64,000 bases of DNA, from assembly GCA_903851195.1 (NCBI GenBank), contig CAINNJ010000049.1:124001-188000 (forward strand). Reading direction: 5' to 3'. Position numbers and translations under genes: made by a program. The DNA comes from an uncultured Acidobacteriia bacterium (GTDB lineage: Bacteria; Acidobacteriota; Terriglobia; Bryobacterales; Bryobacteraceae). Below, one piece after another: positions 32,945-41,352 of this stretch (its first letter is position 1; each line of letters opens with the position of its first letter). The notes beneath the pieces were generated by a model that ran no database searches, was not told where the DNA came from, and saw only the letters and a program-made list of their open reading frames with translations.

Positions 32945-33502
32945 ATGAGCAGGATCACTCTGAAAGTGAACGGCGGCGCCCACACGGTGGATGTCGATCC
33001 GGCAACACCGCTGCTTTACATTCTGCGCAACGACCTGAATTTGCAGGGTCCGCATTTCGGCTGCGGACTCGGCCAGTGCGGCGCGTGCACGGTGATTATC
33101 AACGGCGCGGCCGTGCGTTCGTGCATCCTGCCCGCATCGGCGGTCAAAGGCGAGATCACCACGCTGGAAGGACTGGCGACCAACGGCAAGCTGCACCCGC
33201 TGCAGCAGGCGTGGATCGACGAACAGGCGCCGCAATGCGGGTTCTGTCAGAACGGGCAGATCATGACGGCGAAGGCAATGCTGGATAAGAATCCACATCC
33301 CACGGACGCGCAGATTCGCGAAAGCATGAATAACACGCTCTGCCGCTGCATGTCGTACAACCGGATCCAGGCAGCCATCAAACGGGCTCTTGAGAAACCG
33401 CTCGGGTTTCAGCCGCCGGACACGGCTGAACGGGTGGTTCCACTGACTCACGGCGCCGCGTCCGGCGGCTCCCGAGCTTCGAAAAAAGCGGTGGTGGCAT
33501 GA
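32945..33502 (+). CDS. Molybdenum hydroxylase small subunit (2Fe-2S), IorA-like
   Basis: This 185-residue subunit has two [2Fe-2S] clusters. The plant-ferredoxin-type cluster uses Cys40, Cys45, Cys48 and Cys60 (CGLGQCGACT plus a later Cys). The second uses Cys98, Cys101, Cys133 and Cys135 (QCGFCQNG and LCRCM). It passes electrons from the molybdenum cofactor of the large subunit encoded next to it. The sequence resembles the small subunit of isoquinoline 1-oxidoreductase and related aldehyde oxidoreductases. AAGGAG lies eight bases before the ATG. The stop overlaps the next ATG (ATGA). It has no export signal and probably travels with the Tat-targeted partner. Ser/Ala/Lys-rich residues extend the C-terminus. 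Confidence 0.93.
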   Translation: MSRITLKVNGGAHTVDVDPATPLLYILRNDLNLQGPHFGCGLGQCGACTVIINGAAVRSCILPASAVKGEITTLEGLATNGKLHPLQQAWIDEQAPQCGFCQNGQIMTAKAMLDKNPHPTDAQIRESMNNTLCRCMSYNRIQAAIKRALEKPLGFQPPDTAERVVPLTHGAASGGSRASKKAVVA

Positions 33503-35841
33503 GCGGCAACATTCCTTCGCAGGTGGAAGAAATCCTCTCCACGAACCGGCGTGGCTTTCTGAAGACCGCTGGCCTGCTGTTCGTTGGCATGGCCGCTCCG
33601 GATGCTCCCGCCGCCGATGCGCCGGGTCCCTATCCGGTGGTGGATCCGCGGAAACTCGACTCGTGGATCGTGATTCATCAGAACAACACGGCGACTTTCT
33701 ATGTCGGCAAGACGGATCCGGGACAGGGCACGGGCACCGGCTTCCGGCAGCTGATGGCGGACGAACTCGATATCGCTTTCGATAATACAACGTGCATCAT
33801 GGGCAGCACGGATATTACGGTGGATCAGGTGGGCTCGGGCGGTTCGACCGCGATGGAACGGGACTCGCTGCCGATGCGCCGGGTGGCCGCGGAGGCGCGC
33901 CGGGTGTTGCTGGAGATGGCCTCCGCGCGCTTCGGCATACCAGTGGATGGGCTGGCCGTGAGCGAAGGCGTGATCACCGTGAAGGCCGATGCGTCAAAGC
34001 ATGTGACGTACGGCGAACTGATCGGCGGGCAGAAGTTCAATGTCACGCTGAGCGGCGCCAACGCGGCTTCCGTCAGCGGCAAGGCAAAGACGAAGACGAT
34101 TCCCGAACTGAAGATCGCGGGCAAGCCGATGCATCGCGACGATATTCCCGGAAAGGTGGACGCCACCACGAAGTGGGCGGTGGACGTGAAGTTGCCCGGC
34201 ATGGTGCATGCGCGCAACGTGAAGCCACCCTACGCGTGCGCGAAGCTGACGGGCATCGATGAAGCCTCCGTGAAGGGCCTGCCGGGTTTCATCAAAGTGA
34301 TGAACAAGGGCAACTATGTCGCGGTGGTGTGCGAACGCGAGGAGCAGGCCGTGAAGGCGGCGCGGCAGCTGAAAACCACCTGGGAGAAGCCCGCCACCGC
34401 GCCGTTCCCGTCTTCCGAAGACCTGTTCCGTTATCTGCGCAACGCGAAGCCCGCGGCGGGAACGACACCGCTGCAGGAGGGACTGGTGGGGAATTCGGAG
34501 GCGGCCTTCGCGAACGCGGCGAAAACCATTGAAGCCGAGTATGAGATCCCGTTCCAGGGGCATACGGCCTTCGGGCCCGCGCACGCGACGGCGGACCCGT
34601 CGAACGGACAGATGACCATCTATTCGAACGATATGAAGACGTACGGGATGCGCCGGGGCGTGGCGACGTTTCTCGGCATGCCGCAGGAAGCGGTGCGCGT
34701 GGTTTACATGCAGGGCTCGCAGGGCTTCGGGCGCACGGCGGCGGAAGACGCCGCTTGCGAGGCCGCCTGGATCGCGCGCGAACTCGGCCGGCCTGTTCGC
34801 ATGCAGTGGATGCGGGATGAGGAGACGGCGTGGGACACGAAATCGCCCGCGTTTCTGGTGAAGATGCGCGGGGCGCTGGATGCGAAGGGCAATCTGGCCG
34901 GGTATACGTATGACGCGCTTTCCTGCGATTACAATCACCTGGGCTACAACGAGCCGGATACGACCCTTATCGCGCAACTGATGGGACAGAGGCGGGCGAA
35001 ACCCGCGGCCGGCAGCGCCGCGACGCCTTCGGACATGTATGCGATACCGAACCGGCGGATGAACGGTGACGTGGTCGCGTTGCCGGCTATTTGGGAGACG
35101 CCGCTGCGCACGGGGAATCTGCGGGATCCGAATGGACCGCAGGCGGCGTTTGCTTCCGAATCGTTCATCGATGAAATAGCCGCGGCGCTGAAGGCGGATC
35201 CGGTGGAGTTTCGGCTCCGGTTGCTGGAAGCGGGCACCGGCGACGACAGCGGCTTCCGGCGGGCGCGCTCGATTGCGGTGCTGAAGGCCGCGGCGCAAAA
35301 GTATGGCTGGGATGCGCGGCCGTCCGGCAAGCCGCGCGGCGCCGGAAAGATTCTGACGGGGCGCGGCATTGCTTATACTTTCCGCGGGCAATCCATGGTG
35401 GCGCAGATCGCGGAGGTGGAGGTGAACCGCGAGACGGGCCATGTGTGGACGAAGCGCATGGTCTGCGCGCACGACTGCGGTTTCGTGGTGAATCCGGAGA
35501 GCCTGCGGACCAGCGTGGAGTGCGGCATGCTGCACGGCCTGAGCCGCGCGCTGCATGAGGAGGTCCGCTTCAACACCGAGAAGGTGACGAGCGTGGACTG
35601 GGTTTCGCATCCCACGCTGCGGCATGCGGACGTGCCCGAGAGCATGGAGATCGTGATCGTGAATGGCGATCCGCATCCGGACCGGCCCGACCTGCCGCTG
35701 TATGGCGCGGGCGAGGCCTGTCTGAAACCGACGATGGCGGCGGTTGCGAACGCGATTTACGATGCGACCGGCGTTCGTATCCGCAGAGTTCCTTTCCGGC
35801 CGGAACGCGTGCTGGCCGCGCTGAAGGCCGCGGGCGTCTAG
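33499..35841 (+). CDS. Molybdenum hydroxylase large subunit, IorB-like, Tat-exported
   Basis: This 780-residue molybdopterin-cytosine-dinucleotide-type subunit oxidises an aldehyde or N-heterocycle by water-derived hydroxylation. A twin-arginine signal (NRRGFLKTAGLLFVGMAA, residues about 16-33) exports the folded complex. Family motifs include TDPGQGTGTGFRQLMADELD, ASVSGKAKTKT, GSQGFGRTAAEDAACEAAW and the C-terminal YGAGEACLKPTMAAVANAIYDATG region holding the catalytic Glu (GAGE). Its ATG overlaps the stop of the 2Fe-2S subunit. Isoquinoline-oxidoreductase-type enzymes consist of just these two subunits, and often a c-type cytochrome acts as acceptor. No such gene is adjacent here, so the acceptor is unknown. 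No MoCo-maturation gene (XdhC-like) is in the window. Confidence 0.93.
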   Translation: MSGNIPSQVEEILSTNRRGFLKTAGLLFVGMAAPDAPAADAPGPYPVVDPRKLDSWIVIHQNNTATFYVGKTDPGQGTGTGFRQLMADELDIAFDNTTCIMGSTDITVDQVGSGGSTAMERDSLPMRRVAAEARRVLLEMASARFGIPVDGLAVSEGVITVKADASKHVTYGELIGGQKFNVTLSGANAASVSGKAKTKTIPELKIAGKPMHRDDIPGKVDATTKWAVDVKLPGMVHARNVKPPYACAKLTGIDEASVKGLPGFIKVMNKGNYVAVVCEREEQAVKAARQLKTTWEKPATAPFPSSEDLFRYLRNAKPAAGTTPLQEGLVGNSEAAFANAAKTIEAEYEIPFQGHTAFGPAHATADPSNGQMTIYSNDMKTYGMRRGVATFLGMPQEAVRVVYMQGSQGFGRTAAEDAACEAAWIARELGRPVRMQWMRDEETAWDTKSPAFLVKMRGALDAKGNLAGYTYDALSCDYNHLGYNEPDTTLIAQLMGQRRAKPAAGSAATPSDMYAIPNRRMNGDVVALPAIWETPLRTGNLRDPNGPQAAFASESFIDEIAAALKADPVEFRLRLLEAGTGDDSGFRRARSIAVLKAAAQKYGWDARPSGKPRGAGKILTGRGIAYTFRGQSMVAQIAEVEVNRETGHVWTKRMVCAHDCGFVVNPESLRTSVECGMLHGLSRALHEEVRFNTEKVTSVDWVSHPTLRHADVPESMEIVIVNGDPHPDRPDLPLYGAGEACLKPTMAAVANAIYDATGVRIRRVPFRPERVLAALKAAGV

Positions 35842-35859
35842 TACCAGGTCTGGCGGGCG

Positions 35860-37179
35860 ATGGGACCGGTTACACGGGAGGAACGCATCGGTTCCCTGGA
35901 TGCGCTGCGCGGCTTTGCGCTGCTGGGGATTCTGCCCGCGAATGTCCTCGTCTTTGGGATGAACCTGTCTGCCGGCAGCGATCCGACGGTAGCCGGCGGG
36001 GCGACCGGCATCAACCTGGCGATGTGGGCGCTGGTTCGGATCCTGATTGTGGGGAAGATGCGGTGCCTCTTCTCGATGGTCTTCGGAGCCAGTGCCATCC
36101 TGCTGACGTCGCGGGCCGAGCGGCGGGCCGGAGCCAACGAGGCTGCCGACCTCTACTACAGGCGGAACCTCTGGCTCCTCCTGTTCGGCATCGCGCACGC
36201 CTACCTTCTCTTTTGGGGCGACATTCTTTATTCGTACGCTCTGTGCGCGCTCATTCTGTTTCCGTTCCGGAAGCTCGCCGCGAAGAGGCTGATTCTCATC
36301 GGCTGCGCGTTCATTCTGTTGAACGCAGGGTGGTCCACCGTGGTCGCTTTCGGCCAACTGCAGCGAAGGGATCTGGCCAGAGCGGCCGATGCGGCCGAGA
36401 GAGCGGGAAGGCAATCAACCGAAGCGCAGGCCGAAGCGGAGGCCGAAGCGCGGAGGGCTCTGGAGGCGCAGCGGAAGCAGCGGCATCCGTCCGCTGAAGA
36501 GCTGGAGAAGGAAGCGCGGACGTGGCGGGGCAGTCCGCTGCAGGTGATCGGCGGACGGGCCAGGGCTCTGGCGGCGTGGCACGCCGTGCCGTTTTACGAC
36601 CCGGAGTTTCTCGATATCTGGAGCATGATGTTCATCGGGATGGGCCTCTTCAGGGCGGGAGTTTTCAGCGCGAGGCGATCCTACCGCTTTTACACGTGGA
36701 TGGCCGTCATCGGCTTCGCGGCGGGAATTCCGCTGAACTCGTATCTCGCGTGGCTCGCGCTGAACAGGCATTTCGATCGCGTCACGGTTCTGTTTTCGCA
36801 CGTGGCTTTCGATGCAGAGCGCCTGCCGGTTGCGCTGGCGTCAACGGCCCTGCTGATGACGCTCTGCAAGGCGGGCGCGGCGCGGTGGCTCACCAGCCGC
36901 CTGGCCGCTATCGGACAGATGGCGCTGAGTAACTACATTCTGCAGTCGGTTGTCTGCTCATTCGTCTTTACCGGGTACGGATTCGGGCTGTACGGAAAGC
37001 TGGAGCGTTATCAGATGTACTACGTGGTTGCCGGATGCTGGGCCATCGCTCTGGTGGCGAGCCCGATCTGGTTGCGGCGCTATCGCTTTGGGCCGGTGGA
37101 ATGGTGCTGGCGGTCGCTGACGTACTGGAAGAGGCAGCCGATGCGGATCCCGCGCGCGGCGGAACTGCAGTTCCGTTAA
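35860..37179 (+). CDS. DUF418-type integral membrane protein
   Basis: This 439-residue protein has about ten membrane helices. The N-terminal motif RIGSLDALRGFALLGILPANV and the C-terminal DUF418 region (LAAIGQMALSNYILQSVVCSFVF, GPVEWCWRSLTYWKRQP) define the family, whose members are thought to transport or acylate small molecules. A cytoplasmic loop around residues 190-215 is an Ala/Glu/Arg-rich helix (STEAQAEAEAEARRALEAQR), longer than I expect for the family. The gene starts 18 bp after the molybdenum hydroxylase and could be co-transcribed with it, although no functional link is known. Its TAA overlaps the stop of the convergent esterase gene. Confidence 0.85.
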   Translation: MGPVTREERIGSLDALRGFALLGILPANVLVFGMNLSAGSDPTVAGGATGINLAMWALVRILIVGKMRCLFSMVFGASAILLTSRAERRAGANEAADLYYRRNLWLLLFGIAHAYLLFWGDILYSYALCALILFPFRKLAAKRLILIGCAFILLNAGWSTVVAFGQLQRRDLARAADAAERAGRQSTEAQAEAEAEARRALEAQRKQRHPSAEELEKEARTWRGSPLQVIGGRARALAAWHAVPFYDPEFLDIWSMMFIGMGLFRAGVFSARRSYRFYTWMAVIGFAAGIPLNSYLAWLALNRHFDRVTVLFSHVAFDAERLPVALASTALLMTLCKAGAARWLTSRLAAIGQMALSNYILQSVVCSFVFTGYGFGLYGKLERYQMYYVVAGCWAIALVASPIWLRRYRFGPVEWCWRSLTYWKRQPMRIPRAAELQFR

Positions 37180-38075
37180 GGGCGAGTCAGGTGCTGGGCT
37201 TCGAGCCAGAAGTAAAACTCATCGATCCAGTGATCGCTGGATTTTCCCTGTTTGCGCATGCCGAAACCGTGCCCGCCGGAGCTGAAGACGTGGAGTTCCG
37301 GTTTGTAGCCCGCGGCCTTCAGCGCGTCGTAGAAGCGCGTGACGAGCGGGCCCGCGCCGGCGTCGTCCTGCGCGACGGCGAGAAAGATGGGGGGCAGGCC
37401 CTGCGGAATCGGAGGCACTTCGTTGAACGGGCCGCCGTAAATGGGAGCCGCATAGTTCGGGTGCGCGTCCGACTGCAGGACCACGGCTGAGGTGACGATC
37501 GCACCCGCTGAAAATCCGGCGAGGACGATGCGGTCGGGAGAGATCTTCCATTCCGCGGCATGCTCGCGTGTCACCTTGACCGCCTGGATTCCATCGGCGA
37601 TGCCGTATTTGCTGTAGGAATCCATCAGGCTCCGGTTGCCGGTCACGGCGCCGAGAGCCGCGGTGGCGGCCTGCAACACCTGCGCGGCGTCATTGCCTTC
37701 CACCTGAAAGAGCCGGTACTTCAGGACGATTCCCGCGATGCCGCGCGCGGCCAGCCATTTGGCGACATCGTGGCCTTCCGAGTCGATGGACAGCCAGACG
37801 AAGCCGCCACCGGGAGCGACGATCACGGCGGTGCCGGTCGCGGTGGCGGGGTCCGGAAGATAGGCCGTGAGGGTCGGCGTGCTCACGTTCATGATGCGGC
37901 GGTTGCCGGCCGGGCCCGTGGTGGTTTCCGGCTGCCTCCACTGTTCGGAACCGGGCGCGGCCCCGGGCCAGAGATTAATGGTTACCGGGGACTGGGCAAA
38001 GGCGTGCACCGTCGCCCAGCCAACAAGGACAACCGCGCTCACCCGCCCGAGACCAATCCGGTACTTCCTGTTCAT
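37176..38075 (-). CDS. Exported alpha/beta-hydrolase (acetyl-esterase type)
   Basis: This 299-residue protein has a signal peptide (VSAVVLVGWATVHAFAQ) and an alpha/beta-hydrolase fold of the carbohydrate-esterase/Aes type. The oxyanion loop is VIVAPGGGFVWL and the nucleophile elbow is LAGFSAGA. A late acid (QDDAG) and a His in SSGGHGFGM complete the triad. It probably removes acetyl or other acyl groups from sugars or small esters in the periplasm. AAGGAGG lies seven bases before the ATG. The two convergent stops share a TTAA palindrome, giving a 4-bp overlap with the DUF418 gene. Confidence 0.88.
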   Translation of the reverse strand: MNRKYRIGLGRVSAVVLVGWATVHAFAQSPVTINLWPGAAPGSEQWRQPETTTGPAGNRRIMNVSTPTLTAYLPDPATATGTAVIVAPGGGFVWLSIDSEGHDVAKWLAARGIAGIVLKYRLFQVEGNDAAQVLQAATAALGAVTGNRSLMDSYSKYGIADGIQAVKVTREHAAEWKISPDRIVLAGFSAGAIVTSAVVLQSDAHPNYAAPIYGGPFNEVPPIPQGLPPIFLAVAQDDAGAGPLVTRFYDALKAAGYKPELHVFSSGGHGFGMRKQGKSSDHWIDEFYFWLEAQHLTRP

Positions 38076-38190
38076 GGAATGTGCCTCCTTCGCGAAACCT
38101 TCACCCTGTGGACCGCGCGGATGGCCGATACTTCAAGACCGCTGTTGCCGAGTTCTCGCCGCTCCCTTGGTTCGGATCCTGACGGCTTCG

Positions 38191-38643
38191 CTACTCGTTC
38201 GCCGCTGCTTCCAGCGTGGCGATGTCGAACTTCACCATCTGCATCATCGCGGACATCGCTTTGGGATTTTTCAGGAGTTCTCCGATATTCTCCGGGACGA
38301 TCTGCCAGCACAGGCCGAACTTATCCGTGAGCCAGCCGCAGGCCATGGGCTTGCCACCTTCCAGCAGTTTGTCCCAATAGCCGTCGAGCTCAGCCTGATC
38401 CTTGCACGTGACGGAATAAGAGAATGCCGGCGTGAGCGTCTGCGCGGGACCGCCGTTCAGGAACGTCATTCGCTGGCCCATCAGTTCGATGGTGATGACC
38501 GCGATCTTTCCGGCGGGCCAGGGCCCCATGCCACCGGAACGTAGTTCGCTCACCTTCTTTGCTTCCGGAAATACCGAGAGATAAAACTCCGCCGCTTCTT
38601 CGGCGTTATCGTTGAACCACAGGAACGGGGTGATCTTATTCAT
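38191..38643 (-). CDS. VOC-superfamily (PhnB-like) protein
   Basis: This 150-residue cytoplasmic protein has two glyoxalase/VOC beta-alpha-beta-beta-beta units: ITPFLWFNDNAEEAAEFYLSVF and, after the first sheet, FSYSVTCKDQAELDGYWDKL with GWLTDKFGLCWQIVPE. It matches the group annotated as PhnB-like or 3-demethylubiquinone-9 3-methyltransferase domain proteins. Most members have no confirmed enzymatic role and some confer metabolite protection. The ATG at 38643 is divergent from the DUF1801 gene by about 85 bp. Confidence 0.88.
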   Translation of the reverse strand: MNKITPFLWFNDNAEEAAEFYLSVFPEAKKVSELRSGGMGPWPAGKIAVITIELMGQRMTFLNGGPAQTLTPAFSYSVTCKDQAELDGYWDKLLEGGKPMACGWLTDKFGLCWQIVPENIGELLKNPKAMSAMMQMVKFDIATLEAAANE

Positions 38644-38716
38644 GCTCTGACCTTGTATTTCATGGTATCCGCTTTGGTGGCTTTACCGTGCGCCGCCGGT
38701 CCCGAAGAACAGTTGC

Positions 38717-38722
38717 TATGAT
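38717..38722 (+). promoter_or_regulatory. Candidate -10 placing a leaderless start for the DUF1801 gene
   Basis: TATGAT lies only six bases before ATG 38729, the distance expected when transcription starts at or next to the first codon. No Shine-Dalgarno and no clear -35 are visible, so this is a weak but testable hint of a leaderless mRNA. Confidence 0.3.
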
Positions 38723-38728
38723 TTCCCG

Positions 38729-39121
38729 ATGAAGTCGAAGGCCGCCACAAAAGAGCGCGCGCAGGAACTGAAGGCGCCCTATAAGAAATCAGACGGCGAA
38801 GGCGACGTGCTGGCGGCCATCGCCGCGATGCCGGAACCGGACCGCTCCATGGCCACGCGGCTGCATGCCCTCGTGAAGACCAGCGCGCCCGCGCTGTCGC
38901 CGAAAACCTGGTACGGAATGCCCGCGTACGCCAAAGACGGCAACGTCATCTGCTTCTTCCAGAGCGCGCAAAAGTTCAAAACCCGGTACGCGACGTTTGG
39001 CTTCAACCACGCCGCCAACCTGGACGACGGCGTGATGTGGCCGGTCGCCTTCGCGCTGAAAGAGTTGACCGCGGACGCGGAGGCGCGGCTCGCCGCTCTG
39101 GTGAGGCGGGCGGCGAGCTGA
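38729..39121 (+). CDS. DUF1801-domain protein
   Basis: This 130-residue cytoplasmic protein has a charged N-terminal helix ([20 protein letters not shown]) and a YdhG/DUF1801-type domain: [42 protein letters not shown] and a C-terminal [17 protein letters not shown]. The family has been linked to iron chaperone-like roles (frataxin-like fold), but most members are uncharacterised. No ribosome-binding site is visible and a -10-like TATGAT lies just upstream, so it may be translated from a leaderless message. Confidence 0.85.
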   Translation: MKSKAATKERAQELKAPYKKSDGEGDVLAAIAAMPEPDRSMATRLHALVKTSAPALSPKTWYGMPAYAKDGNVICFFQSAQKFKTRYATFGFNHAANLDDGVMWPVAFALKELTADAEARLAALVRRAAS

Positions 39122-39152
39122 GGAACGCCGCCGCGCCTCCGTCTGCTGTTGC

Positions 39153-40856
39153 CTACGCGCCGGCTCTGCCGCGACCGCCGGTATTGCCCATCAGCGTAAT
39201 CAGCTGATCGTCGCGCAGCGGCCTGCACTCACTGACCGCGTCGAACACCATAGTGTTCGGCTCGGCTACAGTCCACGGCTTGAAGCCTTCACCCGGATTG
39301 CCCGTCTTCGCGAAGCTGAGCCACGCGCCGGCAACCTTATCCTGCAGCGCCAGCGCCGCCGGACCGCCGCCCGTGGCCAGTTTGATATGCGGCTCGTTCA
39401 CGTTGTGGAACACGAACGCGATCTCGGAACAATGGAAGGACGTGATGCCGCCATTTACCGGATACTCCCAGGCGAACAGATAATTCCAGACCGGCGTCTT
39501 GCTCTTTTCGAGCTTCCACGCCAGCGTCTGTTTCACCGTGGGCCGCGAGCCGTTCGCGAAGTACAGAACGTCCTGGACCTTCTTCCGCGGGAACGCCTTC
39601 TGGAATTCGGCCACCACCTGCGCCTTCTTCTCGCCGTACGCTTTCGTCAGATTCGCGTCGATCTCGGCCTGGCTCCACTCATTCTTGCGGCCGTCGCCGC
39701 GGGAGAGCGTCCCCTGCATTTCGCTGTACACGGTTCCCGCCATCAGCGGAATCGTGTCGGCCCAGTCGCACAGTTCGCGCATCACGTATTTGTCGTCGGC
39801 GATCACATCCCAGCCGCCTCCGCCGCCACCCGGTCCGCCGGCCGCCTGCGCCACTTCGCGCGCCGCCGCCGTGCCCGCGATAATCAGATCTTTGTAAGGG
39901 ACCTTCTTCAGCTTGTCGATTTGTGAACCGTCGAGATTCAACTGCTTCAGCGTGGCCGCGGCAACTGCCTGCTGGCGCCGGATAGCAGCCGCGGGCTCGA
40001 CAGTGCGATAGTTCAGACCGCCGCCGCTCTGCGCGACAGCCTTGTGGAACAGACCCTTCGCCACGGGCATGTGCATCAGCCGCGTGACCTTGCTGCCGCC
40101 GCCGGATTGCCCGAAGATGGTGACATTGCCCGGGTCGCCGCCGAACTGTGCGATGTTCTGCTGCACCCACTGGAGAGCGGCGACGATATCCGCCATGCCC
40201 GTGTGGCGCGAGTTCGCGTACTGCTCGCCATAGGCGGAAAGGTCCAGGGTTCCGACGATATTCAGGCGGTGATTCAGACTCACCACCACGACATCGCCGA
40301 ACTCGCTCAGGTTCCTGCCGTCATACGCGTAGGACTCCATCGAAGAGCCGTTGGTGAAGCCGCCCCCGTGCATCCAGAACAGGACGGGCTTTTTCACGCC
40401 GGCGCTCGCATTCTGCGTCCAGACGTTCAGCACCTGACAGGCTTCGTTTTCCAGCCAGAAGCGGTGGGGGAACACGAACTCATCGCCGCCGGGCCTGTCC
40501 TGCGCGGGAACCGGACAGACCGGGCCATACGCCTGCGCGCTGCGGATGCCTTCCCAGGGCTTCACGGGCACGGGCGTTTCGAAACGCTGCGCTTCGGCGT
40601 AAGGGATACCAAGGAAGGTGCTCGTCTTGCCTTCGCGGAAGCCGCGCAGTTTGCCGCTGGCGACCTGGACAACGGGCGGATTCATGTTCGGCGAATCTCC
40701 GGGCTTCGCGGCGTCGGGGGTTTTGGCGCCCAAAGCGGAGGCGGGAACGGTCGCCATGCCGGCGAGCGCGCCACCGAGAGTGGCGGCGCCGCCCAACAGG
40801 GCGCGGCGGTTCATCGAATTCGATTCAGACAACGGGTGTGTTTTGCGGTGACTCAT
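39153..40856 (-). CDS. Tat-exported type-B carboxylesterase
   Basis: This 567-residue protein has a twin-arginine signal (MNRRALLGGAATLGGALAGMA, starting at about residue 15). The carboxylesterase/lipase type-B fold follows: FLGIPYAEAQRF, VLFWMHGGGFTNGSS (oxyanion hole), TIFGQSGGGSKV (nucleophile Ser) and GITSFHCSEIAFVF (catalytic His region). The substrate is unknown; members hydrolyse aromatic or sugar esters. A Gly-rich insertion (AGGPGGGGGGWD) lies in the middle. The start ATG 40856 has AAGGA six bases upstream. The longer upstream frame is not supported. It is divergent from the broken DUF1905 gene. Confidence 0.9.
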   Translation of the reverse strand: MSHRKTHPLSESNSMNRRALLGGAATLGGALAGMATVPASALGAKTPDAAKPGDSPNMNPPVVQVASGKLRGFREGKTSTFLGIPYAEAQRFETPVPVKPWEGIRSAQAYGPVCPVPAQDRPGGDEFVFPHRFWLENEACQVLNVWTQNASAGVKKPVLFWMHGGGFTNGSSMESYAYDGRNLSEFGDVVVVSLNHRLNIVGTLDLSAYGEQYANSRHTGMADIVAALQWVQQNIAQFGGDPGNVTIFGQSGGGSKVTRLMHMPVAKGLFHKAVAQSGGGLNYRTVEPAAAIRRQQAVAAATLKQLNLDGSQIDKLKKVPYKDLIIAGTAAAREVAQAAGGPGGGGGGWDVIADDKYVMRELCDWADTIPLMAGTVYSEMQGTLSRGDGRKNEWSQAEIDANLTKAYGEKKAQVVAEFQKAFPRKKVQDVLYFANGSRPTVKQTLAWKLEKSKTPVWNYLFAWEYPVNGGITSFHCSEIAFVFHNVNEPHIKLATGGGPAALALQDKVAGAWLSFAKTGNPGEGFKPWTVAEPNTMVFDAVSECRPLRDDQLITLMGNTGGRGRAGA

Positions 40857-41039
40857 ACGATTTCCTTCGGAGCGGCAGCCATTGGCGCCCGGCGATAATT
40901 CTATCCGACCTGCGGGTTTCGTGCGGCGGGGCGGGGATTTGGCCCGCCTTGGAGCGGTTAACAAAATACTTCCCGTCCGCCGTCGATTCCGAACGGTGCG
41001 GATCGATTCACAGATGAAGGCAAAGGATTCTCTCACGCC

Positions 41040-41350
41040 ATGTCCTCACAAGAAGAAATGTTCGGCACTTTACCCGTACGCTTCAGCGCTCAGCGGCGAA
41101 AGAGCCCGGCCAAGGGCGGCTGGACCTTCCTGATCTGGCCGGAATCCGTGAAATTCTTCGGGACTCGCGGTCGGGTGAAAGTCCGCGGAAAAATCGACGG
41201 CTGCTCCTTTCAGAGCTCCTTCATGGCTCTGGGCGACGGACACACAAACTGCCTCTGAAAGAAACGCTGCGACACACCATCGGCAAGTCTGCCGGCGATA
41301 CGGTGGAAGTGCTGATCGAGGAGCGCCTGAAACAGACGAAGCGGCTATAG
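41040..41350 (+). pseudogene. Frameshifted DUF1905 gene
   Basis: The first frame (41040-41258) encodes a DUF1905 domain start: [20 protein letters not shown] and [22 protein letters not shown]. The rest of the domain continues in the next frame: [20 protein letters not shown], then VEVLIEERLKQTKRL before a TAG ending at 41350. Restoring one base near 41240 (giving GDG-T-H-K-L-P) rejoins them into a protein of about 103 residues, the normal size for a stand-alone DUF1905 protein. This is a single-base deletion, a programmed frameshift or a sequencing error. The domain's role is unknown; it is often linked to YdeI/OmpD-associated proteins. Confidence 0.8.
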
Positions 41351-41352
41351 TG

